From: Condylostoma magnum | Lineage: Eukaryota; Ciliophora; Heterotrichea; Heterotrichida; Condylostomatidae | DNA: 34,733 nt | Assembly (NCBI GenBank): GCA_920105805.1 | Contig: CAKKTI010000187.1 | Location: 1-34,733 of the forward strand | Reading direction: 5' to 3' | Part shown: piece after piece, positions 1 through 14,385 of the stretch | Layout of the letters: the number at the start of each line of letters is the position of its first letter | Position numbering within the stretch: position 1 is the stretch's first letter | Notes under the pieces: generated by a model | Told to the model about the DNA's origin: nothing | Databases searched by the model: none | Seen by the model: only the letters and a program-made list of their open reading frames with translations | Position numbers and translations under genes: made by a program

Positions 1-569
1 TTTAGAAAGATAGGATTATTATCAATTCTGAATTCTTTACTTGTTCTTTTAGTAATTTAGAAGTTTATATATCTTAATTAATCAAAAAATATTTGATTAA
101 GGATTAAATGCTAAATTATTAATATAATCATATTTGTGTAATTCATACTATTATAATATTTAGTACAGTTTTTAAGTGAGAATAATAGAAACTCGTAAAT
201 TAGCTTAATATTTCCGTTAAACAACTTTGAAACAAGAGCAAATCTTATAAATAGATTTAGCTAAATATAATCACTTTAAATTACTTAGTATACTTGAAAA
301 GTAATATACATGCCTTAATACTACTTTGAATAAAGATGGTTTAAACTTTTATTGTTCCCCTTATAAAGTATAGCTCTAACAAGAAATCTCTAATTAATTA
401 TTTAGTCTATTTAGTTTGTTTTAAAAAATCAAATTACCAATAGCGTTTCACCTCATTCTTAGTCATAAAGGCAACATAATCTTTGTAATTTTTAGAAATA
501 AACAGTTATTTAGTTACATTTTATAGAAAAGCTAAATATCAATATTTATGCTAAAATCATATTATACAT
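1..569 (-). CDS. probable partial gene of unknown function, running off the left edge
   Basis: With TAA/TAG read as Gln and TGA as Trp, the minus strand from an ATG at 569 (a second in-frame ATG is at 560) gives an open, protein-like frame to the window edge. It starts MYNMILAQILIFSFSIKCNQ and includes the stretch CCLYDQEWGETLLVIWFF. I do not recognise a family. The start lies about 75 bp from the plus-strand gene at 645, a divergent spacing like other pairs in this window. A competing plus-strand reading around 430-640 is weaker. Because no codon is always a stop in this code, openness alone is no evidence, and introns could be hidden. The call rests on composition and spacing only. Confidence 0.35.
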
Positions 570-644
570 ATTATAACCCTTAATATCTTCCTTCTAAATT
601 AATATATTTTTTAGTTCTATTTAGATGTATAAAACTTAAAAATA

Positions 645-1283
645 ATGTCAAAAACATTCGATGCCTTAATATAAAAAATAGACCAATAGTAAAGAAGTAT
701 TACTCCTACTCCTACAATATTTTAATAGAAGCCAATTGGCAATAGAAGACTCCGAGATATAAATTTCAAAAATAGCTTCATTAATAGTCTTTTCACCAGA
801 ATAAATAAATAACTAATTTCTGACAAGAATATTACAAATACTCAAGGATTCTAAAGAATTAAAAGGTAAAGATTTAATGCAAATCAATCATTTTAAAACT
901 CAGTTATCTATAATAAGAAAGGTATTGATGATTTAGATAAATTGATTATAGATTTTTAAAATAACTCTGGGATATTTAGCACTTAGTATATTGAGAAAAA
1001 ATAACCAAAATACAATAAGTTTGATCGAATTCTTAAGGACAAAGTTACAAAAGTACCAACTAATAATTTAATGCAGCCAAAAATAATAAAGAGAAAGTCG
1101 AAAAGATTTGTTAATCCTATAAATCAGGATTATAATTTATTTAGTTAACTTTATTTAGCAAATTTAGTATTTATATCTTTAGCTGTATTGTTGGCTAATG
1201 TTTCAGTATAATTACTATACTTCAAGATAATCGAAATCATGATAATTTTAACTTATAAGGGTATACAACAGTATTTTTGCTAA
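645..1283 (+). CDS. small basic protein with a hydrophobic C-terminal segment, unknown function
   Basis: ATG at 645 opens a frame of about 212 codons beginning MSKTFDALIQKIDQQQRSIT. The first 165 residues are polar, Lys/Arg/Asn/Gln-rich and probably disordered; a Thr-Pro stretch lies near residues 20-24. From about residue 170 a long hydrophobic stretch (YLANLVFISLAVLLANVSVQ) resembles a single tail anchor. The end is uncertain: in-frame TAA codons at 1146-1148 and 1281-1283 are both possible stops, and I took the second because the stretch between them has coding-like G-rich first codon positions. It converges on the giant LamG gene, whose stop is near 1447. No family recognised. Confidence 0.45.
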
Positions 1284-1446
1284 ATTCTATATAAATATTT
1301 TGATTATAGTTACTTTATAGCAATTTTACTATAATATGATTTAAGTTATTCATTTAGTAGTTTTAAATTCCTGATAAAGTTTAAAAATTAGAGCATTAAT
1401 ATACAAATATAAAAGGAACCGTTTAAATAGATTATAAACATTTACA
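1284..1446. other. short convergent intergenic interval
   Basis: This AT-rich stretch lies between the likely stops of the small plus-strand gene and the giant minus-strand gene. Frames stay open on both strands because every stop codon can be sense, so either gene could extend into it. I see no RNA gene or repeat here. Confidence 0.35.
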
Positions 1447-4400
1447 TTAAAAATAAATACTAAATATTATCTTATAAGACTCGAAATAGGAAGAAGTAAA
1501 TAAGAGCTGTAAGATAAGGCTAAAAGAGTAACATAAAGAACTCTTTATATTGTTTATATTTAATTGGCTTATATTCTCATTTAAAAAATCATTATACTAG
1601 AATTTACTAATAAAGAATACTTACGCTAGTAATTCACACGCTTAACAAAAATAAATTATATAAACAGAAAGAAAGCAATTAAATCTAAGATGTTACTAAT
1701 CTATTCAGTTTATCTTTTTCTCGATAAATTATTCAAAAGAAAGATTCTTATATAAGCTGTATTGTTCTAACTTTCTGCTCAACTGATACTCACATAAAAC
1801 AATAATCAGGGCTTGGACATATGTATTAAAATAGATATGATAATCAGGACAAAATTTGAATTAATCATCAGTTACATGCTTTAACACTACAAAAGCTTAA
1901 AAGAAACCAGTAAGCGATATTAATATTATAAACAAATGCCTTGATTATTTTCTTTAATTTTAGATCATTTCTTTTTCGTGAGTTCCTATATTTTAAGACT
2001 CTTCTATAGGAGGCATTGCATAACAATAGTGCCTTAAGAGGATAATTAAACCTAGTACTAGCATTACACCAAAAAGGAATGAAACACTGATTTCATCAAG
2101 ATCATTGCTTATATACATGCTATAATATGATTAGAATAATAGTAAGACTTGTATAAAACCTGCTGATTTTATCCCTATTAATTAGTAAGGATTATATGGG
2201 TTCTTTTATTCATTATGATATAGTATTAGAGCAAGAATTGCCAATATAGCATAAATAATCGCAACTACTAAATAATAAATTGTTATTTTTACTTAACAAT
2301 CAATATTTTCTGAATTACGCTCCCCTATTATCCTAATCTCTGGAGTATAATTGATTATAGTAAAATATGTGACACCAGCGGGCACTTAAACATATATATT
2401 TCCATCTTATTTCCTCTTAAAGCAGTCATGAGCTTAATCAGCATAAAAGCATTAAAGAGTGCCTTCATCAGCTGCCTTTAAAGCTCTTGATGTTTTGCTA
2501 TTTTATTATTCAATCTTTATTGTCACTTATGAATCTTATTTTTCATCATCCGTTGAAATTGATTTGGAAATTTAGCCTGTATTTTTATCATAGTCTCCTC
2601 CTTTATTTATTTGGTAAAACACATAAAATAAGTTGTAACCATCTTCAAATTCTGATATGATTAATTATACACTGTAAACCTTTGTTGATCTTTAATTTTC
2701 TTGGAGGCTTCTATCTTCATTGGAATTATGCATTTGAATGTCAGATTCTTCAAGATTATTCTCTAGAATATTTAATAACAGAGTTAATTTTTCTTTACTT
2801 AAAGAATCTTTCAAGGGAATTGTTCTTTTGTTTAAAATGTCTTATCCAACTTAAAATATGTTGCCAAATAGCTCTTTTTGGGTAATAAAAGGGATTTCAG
2901 TTTAGTAAGATTTTGTAAAATTGATAATTCAGTCTAATTTTTCAATAGGTCGTAAGAGTTTATTAATATCCCTGCTTAATAATTCAGTATATAATTCTAT
3001 AAACAATGATATTAGTTCTTATTTTGAATTGCTTAATTTAATTATTAACTCATAACAAGCAGTCAATTGATCTAAATACGGGTCTACAACCTCTTATTCA
3101 ATTAATTCATCTATATTATTACTGATGCTTTCATTAACCATTCCAAGCATTTCTTCAATTTCAGATACATCATAAATTCCAAACTTCTGTAAAATTGTTA
3201 TAAATTAAATAGGAATAGATTCATTATCTGTTTATTCTAGCTTCTTAAATGCATCTAGTGTTCCATCAGTGCTCAATACACTTGAAAGTTTGTACTTTAA
3301 CTTTTACTCAAATGTACTGCATACCCAACTTTAATTACAAACCTTAACAATTGCTTTGTCAATATTACTAGCAAAGTACAATGCATCATAACTCGAATTA
3401 CTTTAATAGGAGCTTCATAAAACTTATTCTATATTACAATACTTGACTCCAAAAGAATAATTCAATACTTAATTCTCTTCTTAAGTAACTCAGCATTCAA
3501 ATTGATTAAACTCTACATCAAATATTTAAGAGCATTAGAAGTTTATGTTTAAAGGTGCTTCTGTAATTTGAATAGGAATTGTTAAAGTCATTATTTTTGA
3601 GCTATTATCATTGTACACTTAAATAGACTGAAGTTAATAGGAGTACTTTTAGTTTTCTAGTAAATATCCCTCCGGAATTGATAAAAACGCAGTATTGTCA
3701 GGTGTAAAAGCAACTTATTATCCTTCTAATTACCTCCACGTATAAGAAATACCAATTGCATTTGGATCCATTTTAATAATTGGCTCTACTTTAACATGCT
3801 CATTTGGATTAAAGTACTGTGTGTCCATAGAGTAAATTATATTGCCTTACCCTTAGTCTACTACATCAAACTAAGCCGTAATAGAAGTGGTTCCATACAC
3901 ATTTTAGACATCATTTTTCATAGAAATGGTTAAAGTAATAGATAAAATATCTTCAATTTCTAAGTCCTTTGGGTGAATTAATATAAAAGCTCCTTTATTA
4001 TCTATTATATCAGTGCAATCTGCATCTAATTTCCTACACTTCCAGTCATATTCCAATTCTGAACTCTTGTCATTAGGATTATACGATTAAGACCCATCAA
4101 GTCTAAATGTTAAGTTAAACGGAATAGTTGAGGATGTTTTGTCAATTACAGCTATAAGCCTTGAGCTCAATACTTTTATATTAAAGGTTAGTTTTTCACT
4201 TTATTAGTCAGTGGTAAGATCTTTAGCTTTTACTTCTAAAATGTAAGTTTACCCAGCTTTGAATTCATTTGGCATAATTTAATGCTTATTAACATCCAAT
4301 CTTTTTTCTCCCTTGAAAAGATTACCTTAGGGATTAGTTCATATGTATTGGATCCTCTAGTCCTCACATTCACTTAAGGTATAAATGGATAATATAGTTT

Positions 4401-7400
4401 TAGATTCAGCAAAAACGTATATATTGGCAGGGTATTTACTGAATATCTATAACTTCTCTGTTTCTTATATAAACACACTCTTTTTCACAGTTTTTCTCTC
4501 AAATCCATTCTAAAAGGTTAAACTGACTTCCATTTCTCCTACTTAAAGCTCAGATTTAGGCATAGTTATCACACTATCCCTTCTCTCTATATCTTAGTTA
4601 GTACTAAACTTATGTATATTTCATATAAAATCATAGACAAAACACTCTGAATTCAAGCTCTCTGCTCTTATTACAAGCGAACTTTATTGATTTTCATTAC
4701 AACTTTTCAGAGAAAATGTATCAGGTGCTTCTATCTAGGGCTCAAAGCACGAGTCTTGCTCAATTCTTACATATAAATCATCTTTTAGTATCTCACAACT
4801 ATCTCCAAACTGTAAAACACTGTCAGGATTCAGATTAAGTTAATTACAAATGAATGCATTTTACCCTAAAATAATAGTGAGAGTTCTTCTATCGTCAGAG
4901 AATGAGCACTTAGGTCCTTTCCCCAGTGTTTCAAGGCCAGTTTAGAAAGAATCAACTTGATAAAAGTCTAAGCACTGCTGATCTATTAACGACGGTTCTA
5001 CAAAAGTATCCTCACAACTAGTTATAACCTACATAGGAATGTCAAAGTGTATTTCAAATCCTTTCTTGTTTTATAATTTAGAGACTGTGTACTGATTAGA
5101 TTTTATATAGGATTTGCACGGATTTAGCTCTGTGTTTTATTCTTCATATATTTAATATACTTTTTCTTTATTAAATGCCTGATGATACAGTAAAAATGAG
5201 TAGTACCGACCTTTCCAACCTTATTGGTTTAAATCATATCCTAGCATGAACACATACGTATCTTTTAGATCCTTGAAACTAGAGGTAATGGGGCTATACT
5301 ATACTTGATCTTACTCTCCTTAAATATAAAGGATCAATTATCCATTTAGATCAAATGTAATCGTAATATGAGTCCAGTTGTCTAATTAGATTTTCTTACT
5401 TGATGTAAGTTTAATTGGACGATTATTAGGCCATTCAAGTGTGATTTGAATTTTATTGGATTTGACTCTTAAATCAATTAAAAGGTTCTCTTGTAGTCCT
5501 TTTTTCTAAAAGATAACGAATTCTCCGTTTTCAGACTACACATCTAGATCCATTAGCATTACCCATACCATAGCAGTGAATTACTGGTTAAAGACTATAG
5601 CCTTCTAGGGATTAATTTCAATCTTCTATCCTAGCTAATTGAACACAACACAATTAACAAACTTATAAGTGTCATGTTATGGCATCTCTGCTGTAGGTCC
5701 GCTAAACATTCCAAGTCTTGCTTCTGCATCAATAACAGCGCTATCTATTTTAAAGAATTATTATAGGAAATCAGAGCATGTGTTCTCAAAGGTTTCATCC
5801 TTTGTATTGAATTTGAATTACACACAGAAGGCTTCTGGATTTTATTCCTTGCATTGATTATCGTTTATATAGTATCCTTCTTCTAGACATTTTCTATAGC
5901 AAAAGTCGAAATACTAGAACAGTGTATTGACTCGGCACTGATTATATTGATTTTCGATTTATGTAGCGGATAGTGATTATGTATAATGAAACTTTACTTC
6001 CCAAATATACCCTTAAAAGCTTCTTGTGTCTGGATCTGAAATTTGTTATCCGAAATAAAGCCAATAATGGTCTACTTGATCTTGAATGAATTAGCTAAAA
6101 GCCTCTTTATTGATAAATTATCCATCCATGTACATCTAAATCTCGCCTTCTTAAGAGTTTACTATGACACCAACTTGCTACCATTATTAGTCCTAGTACT
6201 CCGTTTCTATTTGAATATTATTGCCTGTATTATACTAAAAGGCTTTGAATTTGAGCTTTAAAAGATCAATTGAAAGTTAGATAAAAGAGAACTTCTTGTA
6301 GTTAAATTTCTCCATGATATATTTGTAATCTCCACCAAGCCAAAAGGGCTTTATCCAAATTAAGATGGTTGATTACTAAGAAAAGTGACACTAAGTTGAG
6401 CCAGTGTGAGTTATGCATTGTCCTTAATTGATTAAGACTCCCTATTCAAATCTCCATGAAGGATGTTTTTCCTATTATTCAACATCGTCTCCCCGTTATA
6501 CTTCAAAGCTATTGTTAGTAAACAAGTCAGTATTCTTATCAAAAATAATCGTTGTTTATTATTACTCTAGATTATAATTATCAATGCAGTTTCCGTCCTT
6601 TAGATAAGAATTGCTTTAACAAATCTAGTAGCAAGTATTCATAGCTTTTCATAATTAATCGTTTTTACACACATTGATTATTTCATAGATTGTGTAGTAA
6701 TCAAAGGTTTAATTATGCATAAGTTCAACTTAGTAAATGAATCCTTTGAATGATTTCCCGGAGTTGCTATAGCCAATGTAGAAATTATAGCTGTGTTTTA
6801 TATCCTGGAAGCTGCTTTATAGATCAACTGGCACTGTAACTATAGGATGAATAACCCCATCAGTAAAAAGCTTTAAATAGTTGTCTGATGCTTACTCAAT
6901 ACTACCAACTACTGCAATATGAGTTCACTTTTAAGGAGAAGTATAGCTCTATCCTTCAACTAGGAATTATTTGTGTTGTGAAAGGCTTAAATACTTTAAA
7001 AGGAACTTAGGTTATCCATTATCAAGGCTAAGTTATATCAAATGCGTGCCATCATGCCCTGCTTTTTCTAATAGTGGTAGCCAATTGTTCTTTATAGCAT
7101 CAGGTTTTACTCATATCCAGAAAGTGAACACCTCTGCAAATAGTACTGAGTTGAGTCCAGATACGTTGATTCTTTCTCCATCTTAGGTAAATTAAGCTCC
7201 TTGGTCTTCATCATATTTATAAATATCAGGCTCTATTAAATTTGAGACACTTGTATTGTCTATTTCTCCAGCTTCACTTAAGTAACAATAGTTTCCATTA
7301 GGAGAAGTCTCTTATACAGCATTTTCAGTATTAAAAGTACAGCTAAATGAATGAATTTTATCTTTGTCTTGGACTAATTAGCAAACTCTAGGATTGTTTT

Positions 7401-10400
7401 AAAGGTATTCATCCTTTTGATCGCATTAAAGTAAACATTAATTACTATTCTTTCAAAGATAGTAAAGTCTACATGAGTTGTAGTTATAGTGAATCCATGT
7501 ACTATCAACTGCTTAGGCCATAATCTTAATTTGATAGATAAACCCATTGAAGAATCTTTACTTGTGATCATTACCTATTATAAAAGAATAATCATCTTAT
7601 TTATCAGTGTATTCAAAGCCATTTAAATCAGTTTCATCTTGCAAGTCTTCATTTAGATATAGCTGAAGTTTTCCGGATTAATGATTCATTATAAGTATGA
7701 TCTTTTCCCATTGATTTAGTACAGCAGAGGTTTCAACTTATAACAGTTGATTATCCATCTTAATATCGCAAAAGTAAGTTGAATTTTCCTTACGAATTTG
7801 TATCAATCTAGAATCATCGTAACTCCATTTCTCAAATATGCTCTGAAATCCTTATTCATTTAAAGTTTGATAAACCCAGATGATGATAGTAAAGTTTTTA
7901 CCAAATACATAGCCATTATTATAATCGATTTCTAGATTCTGATCAGAGTTAGTAAGCTAAACAGATATATGAGTTTCTTATTGAATATCATTGATTTGGC
8001 TAGGTCTATCTTCACTTGATACTATTCCATAATTGTTATTCTCTGATAAATATACATCACTATCTTTTTCAAATATAACGTCGACTTCTCATATATTGTA
8101 ATCATCATCAGGAGTATCCTTAGTAGTACACTGTCCGTCAACAGTATACCGTCCAGGCTCAAAGCATCTATGAATACAGCCTTGGGATGTAAGGAAAAGG
8201 TAGTCTAACCTACAATAGTGATATATTTCATTCACTGTTTCTTAGGTAATTACTGTATCTCTGATTGTAATTTCATAGATGTTCCCTACAAATGATCGTT
8301 AGGTTGCAGGATCATATCCAATATAAAACTAATAAGCTTCTTTTGCGTCAATGAATTAAGTGCTATGGCTTTTCTACGAAGATTAGCTTAAAATTGTGTC
8401 TATATAAACTTTCATTTCAGTTTAACTATCAGAGTCGAATGTTAAAACAATCCAATGCCATTAGGACTTTTAGATGTTATTTACTCCAATTTAATGCTCT
8501 TATTAACCATCCCAGATGGCTTAGAAGTTCAAAGAGTCAACATTTGAGTCTACTTTTACTATAGTCTTATATTTGAATGAGCCTTTGTATATAATAGGGT
8601 TAAAGACGTCATCATTGAACTCTGATCTTATCCACATAATAATAGAGAATGAACTTTAGAGTATATAAGGGGTTGATTCATTTTACACTAATCTTTCTGA
8701 ACTGTTTGAATACCTAAAGCCTTAGTCAACTTAAAATTAGGGTTAGTTCTGTTGTAGTACATCCATAGTATAAGTCTCGCAAAATGTATCTAAGTAATTG
8801 TCCTTATCTTCCTTGAATTTCCATTATGTATCTGTACAAGATTGAGATGTTTTTGGCTAGCAGGTGCCGTCAATTAAAACCTAGTTGCTATCCTGGCAAA
8901 TATCAACACATTCCCCTTAGTTACTCCACTCAACTTAAAATCTGCATTGATTATAAGATAGAACAGTCCAATCAATAAAATCGTATAATGATGTAATCAT
9001 CACCTCCCATATATTTCCCCTTCAAGATTATTGTTAATAATTAGCTCCAATTTAAAACTTATAATCTTCTTTGCAGTCTTCAAAAGGATCTAAATTTAGT
9101 ATATCTACTTTTTCTTGCATAACTCCGTTAACATACATCATAATTTGCCTTGATTCGATATTATCTACCAAAACTGACACATAATCCCATCCATGAGCAA
9201 AGTCATAGGACTCTAATAGACTCTATTAGTAGTTATTGATCCACTTGAATTGGTAGCCTTAAGTGCTTTAACTAGAATTAAGTTCTACTATATTATCTCC
9301 CATCCTACACTGCTTCTGTATAATTGGACTAAATTAGTAAATAGCTGCCTCATTTCTTAGGACCCATACACTTATAGAGAACTAATTTTAGAAGATAAAG
9401 CTCGTTCGAGAACTTATCCTAATACTTTATTAATCTTATTCAAATAAATACCCTTTTTACGACTAATAAGTAGGCTCATTACTATCAGCTTCTACTTTAG
9501 TTCCCTTATAAGCAATAAAACTCTCGGTAAATAAACTCTAATGAATTTGCTCGTCTTGATCAAATAAATAGTGTAATTAGGCTTCCAATTACTGGTCTTC
9601 ACATATATTGTCAACTAACGATTAGTCATCATCACAGAAAGCAATGCATTCAAATTAGATGCCGTCTAAACTATCTTTTTTGCATTGTTTCAAGCAATTG
9701 TGATCCAACGTAGGACAACTTATATAGCATTCGATGTTATCGTACCAATATCTGTTATACCGGCATTGGTTAAAAAACAGCATAATTTCATTTTATGTTA
9801 CATGTTGGCTTGCTAGATCAACTTACCAAATATACCCATTAAAGTAGTTTTAATCTTAGCTCAAAATAGAATTTCCGAAGTAAATCTGGTATAAGTGGGA
9901 CAAATCTACAAAATATTCCTCAATTACTTGTGAGTCTGTATTATCCAGCTTTCCATCTATGAAAAAACTTGCTGATTTTAGATTTTCTTATTGCAAGAAA
10001 CTTAAGCTGAGATACTGCCATTCTTAATAAGGAGTCATCATTATGTTACTTTAGAATAACACTTATTAATCTCCTATGAGACATTTGAAAACCATGCTTT
10101 AGTTTTCAATATATAAGTCAATTAGTTCGAATCTTCCTTGGTCTTCAATATGTCCTCATTTGATAAATAGATACTTATGAGGATTTACAGTATCTTCTAT
10201 AGGATAAACCCACGCCATTATGCTGAAATTTTAGGCAAAATAGTAATTAGTGCTGTCTTCTAGATGGATAAATGTATTTGGGCTTATAAAAAGACCTGCA
10301 CTGTCAGTATGAGAAGGATCATCTGAACCTACACCAGTATCTTATCCCTTAGTTGCTACAAATCTCTCGTTTATGCTAGATATTGTCTCTTAAGTATCAC

Positions 10401-13400
10401 TTTCAAAGGTAAACTAAACTCTCCAAATGTTTAAATTGTCCTATGGAGATTGAAGATCTTAGCAGCTTCTTGATACAATTTGTTCCTGATTACAAGTAAA
10501 AACACATTTTATCAAATTGTAGCCGAAATTAGGAATTCTGCAGCTCCAATGCTCTGATTATACATCTTATTCAGATCATATTATTTCCGGATAAACTTCA
10601 ATTTACCAAAAAGCACCGATAAATGGGTTAGATATTATACTTTGGCCTATAATAAAGTCATAATCTTGTATAAAATCAAATTTATTCTGGAATGTGTAGT
10701 TCTCAATGTAGTAGACTGAGCAGTCAGTGCTGGCTATTGAGCTTAAAGGCTTGCCGTTGTCATACAGCTTTATTTGAGTATAAGTATCGAATGCTTTTAC
10801 TGTGAATACTAGATGATGCCAGTATGTCTACGGATCCTCTATTTCTCCAAAAGCTGAAATGATCTATCCATCGTTAACAATCTCAATACTAAAGCTTTCC
10901 TTTAAAGCCTTTAAGATTATGTAGTTCCAATCCTTTTTGCTTTTTATAAACACTAAGCTTTACTCTTCATCAATAGACCAGTCATGATATACCCAAAGAG
11001 CTATCGTAAATTACTAGCTTAGTTAAAGGGAGTTTACATTAGAAATATGAGCAATTTACCCTTACTGTGTGAATTCTATGCCTTCAGCAAGATTTACATT
11101 AAAATAATCAGATCTAGCTTTATACTAAGCCTCGATTTATGCCCCTTCATCAGTATTGTAATTGCCTAGTACAAAAGTAATACTTTTATTATACGATTCA
11201 TTTTCAAACTAATTTAAATCTCCATCGAAAGTAAATTTTAATGAACTTGATCCACTTTAGGTAGAATTATCGCAGCTTTTATTGTTAAGAATTTCATCAG
11301 AATCACATAATTAAGTGCATCCATAGTTAGTATCCCATTCTTAGTATATTCTACACTTGTTGTACAAATGTAAAGTAGCCAAATAATCCTAAAATGTATA
11401 AGGAAGGATTTAAATCTAGTATATGATTCCATTTCATCCTGTATTATTAGTATCATTCCCTATATAAAGCAAGTAATCGTATTCTAAATCACTTCCAACA
11501 GGCAGATCTTGCTAATTATTCTCCTTCAACTCTCCATCGATAACAATTATCTTCTAGCTCTGGCTGATAGCTATAGTCAAATGCATCCATTATTCCTAAG
11601 TATAACTACTACTAAATTCAACGTCTATATTGTCATACAAAATTTTAGCATATATTGAAGTAGCATCAGTCCTAATACTAGTATAATTATCATCATCCTA
11701 GTACTTTGACAATATAATTCCATTAGTTGATGTAGTTTTCTGATATATCCACATACTTATAGTAAATTATTATCCAAACTATATAGCGTAGTCTCCTGGT
11801 ATTGATGCTATTTCAGTTCCTGTGAATTCAATACCAACTTCAGTCTCATTTAGTACTGGCTCAATGCTCTATGCTTCTTACTGCGGTGTTAATCCAGACC
11901 AGACTATATGCGGAGACTGTAAGCTAGTATAAACTTAGTCCTACTTATCAAAAACAAAATCTATTATAACACCAAATTGTTTATCTTAGCATTCATTAAA
12001 CTCCCATAATTAATCACTACCACATTTTTAAACACAGCCGCCAGTCAAGCCCCATAACAAGCCGTCCATACAGTCTTCGTAACTTTCAATAACTCCTTAT
12101 TGATCAAGAGTTGTTCCTGACATAAGACTGATTTAAGCTATATAACCCTTAAAGTTCTTTCCGTTGCTATCATTACCTATAATAAAGCTAACGTAATCTT
12201 TTTAGTCTTATGGATACGTGAAATCAGCACTTCTGGCTCTCTCATTCAACAATTCTTTATTTAAGTAAACTTTATTCTTTATTGGAGGGCCTGGCTCTTG
12301 AGTCAAAACTAATTAATACCATTTAAGATGGAAAGATTCCACTTTGTATCGAATCACTAGACTATCGCCTTATATTATATAAGAAACATTGATAAAAATC
12401 TGTCCAGACTCATTGGAAATTTAAACCTTTAGCTCATTATTAGTCCAATATGATTTCTTCTGAAATAAAGTATAGAAGGTATGAGTGTAAACGCCCTCTG
12501 ACTAAACTATTATTGGATCAGGCTTAAACCAGATGTAAATACTGAATTACGTATCCAAAATATAAGAACTATCATTAGATAAATGCATAAATTAGTTCTA
12601 ATTTTAAAAGTTTACGCCAAGTTCAGGTGCCTATGCAATTTGAGGATCATTATATTCGTTTTAGCAGTCCTTGTTTCCTAGAATAAGTGTAAAAGGAGTT
12701 CCCTCATTTGTCGAAAATACTTAACTATCTGAATTTATAGTGATAGTAGCTTTGTATGATTCAGAATTAGTATTTGGAGAATCCATAGTCTAGCATATAC
12801 TATCATAAAGAATTTGATCGTCATAGCATCTTAGTGTACATTTCTCTATAGATGGCCATTAGTTATAGTATCTGCAAGGATTAGACAGCTATTCAATCAA
12901 AATATCATCCACACTATAAGGCAGTATTTATATCTAGTAAATATAACCAGAGTAGAATTAGTTAGAGTGGTTATTCCCAATTAAGAAATCATACAGCTCC
13001 TTATAGTCTGACAAAGAAAACGGAGAGGTTTAAGACACCGTTTATAACTTCTTCCCTAATGAATAGCACTGTATTGATTAGTTTTCATCTCTTACAATGA
13101 TTAGTTCTTGCCAAGTCTACCCTTAATAAACAATAGAAGCATTTTATGTTTGGCTAGACCATAATTCAAAGTTGAAGGCCTAATCAGATGAATTTAGAGT
13201 CAAAGCTACGCCTATTAGTCCATTTTAACTTCGCTTTTCAAAGATTGAGTGAGTTGATGTCGGGAAATCTGGTTTAATTCAAACTCTTATTGTAAAAGTT
13301 TCTCGAAATAAGTAAGAAGTAACACCATCAGACATTATTTAGGAGTTATCAAACCTATAAGACAGGGAGTCTTAGTCAAAGATTGGATCATACTCATCTA

Positions 13401-14385
13401 CCTCATAAGACTCTCCTAGTATGAACTGATTTCCGTACTGATCAAGGATTATTTGGCTATCTTCGTCAAAAATTAAGTCTAAAGTTCAGTCATCTGGGCT
13501 TTATTCTGGAGTTTGCTTATTTTAACAGACATTTTACACCAGATACTCTCCATTTGGGCACTTCTCAACACATTTGAATATATTCAACCATAAAATAGGC
13601 ACAGAGCACTCGAAATAATTGCTTAGTGATGTTAGTTAATCAATTTCTTCACTCAAGTACTCAAATGAGTAAATAATTCCTCTAAAGGACTTTCCTGTTG
13701 CTTGATCGTGTCCGATTATAAAATCAAAATTAGTAGGTTCATCCTGTACTAAGAATTCTGTGATGTTATCGCTTTAGTTCTGTAAGTTGCCGTTTAGATA
13801 AACCTTTAAATTATTTCCGTAGTTTGTGACACTTACTATCTACCACTGATTCAAAGGATAAGTCTAGCTCTGGGCCTCTGATTGTACATCAGGATTTACT
13901 AGATCAAAGACATATTTCCCTTATACAGAAGAAAGCTTGAAAATATAGCTTTGATCATCGGATTCTTTTATAAAGAGGGTCGTGTCTACTGCATCATTAG
14001 GCTTTACCCACATAGAGAAAGTAAATTTCTGGCTTACCTCAAAAATCACTTAGTCTAGTTGTTAGATTATGTTATCATCTCTGTAGAACTCTAAGCCTTG
14101 GTCTGGTATATGAATTGGATCTGAAGGCTCTTTATTGATTGACTCCCCTTAAAGTAGTTTTCAAGGATTGTAAGTATCCTAGATTTATTGGAGTAGAGTA
14201 TCAAATATAAACCTAGCTGATTCGATGGTTGGAAGAGCTAAGCTTCGGGGGTGGCTACTATCTAAAGTTGAGTTTTAGAAGTCAGGGAGGTTAAAGCTGT
14301 ATTGAAACTCAGTGGGGAGTCATTAGGAGGTATTTGGTTGCTAGGCTGAAGAAAGCAGTACTAGAAGTACAATTATCTTTTACAT
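1447..14385 (-). CDS. giant ectoprotein: signal peptide, 12 LamG-like repeats, REJ-like region, about 7 TM helices
   Basis: One minus-strand frame runs 12.9 kb without a net frame change (about 4,312 aa), so it is apparently intronless. ATG at 14385 is followed by a signal peptide (MQKIIVLLVLLSSAQQ). Twelve LamG/ConA-like jelly-roll repeats follow, each opening with F-[TS]-x-x-x-W-[VIF]. Their heads lie near 14025, 13275, 12535, 11760, 10995, 10220, 9370, 8640, 7880, 7115, 6355 and 5560, about 250 residues apart. Most end in a GxD...GxxFxGxI element and a cysteine linker such as C-x10-C-x3-C-x12-C. From about 5150 to 3500 the sequence resembles REJ/polycystin ectodomains (YIWTNP, DWKCRK). A Glu/Ser-rich region precedes about seven hydrophobic helices between 2290 and 1460. 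A surface adhesion or receptor role is inference. The stop is probably TAA at 1449-1447 or TAA at 1434-1432. Confidence 0.8.

Noticed and set aside
5669-7571. Standard-code ORFs on both strands inside 5669-7571
   Set aside because: All lie within or antisense to the giant LamG frame, which shows conserved Trp/Gly/Cys spacing across this interval.
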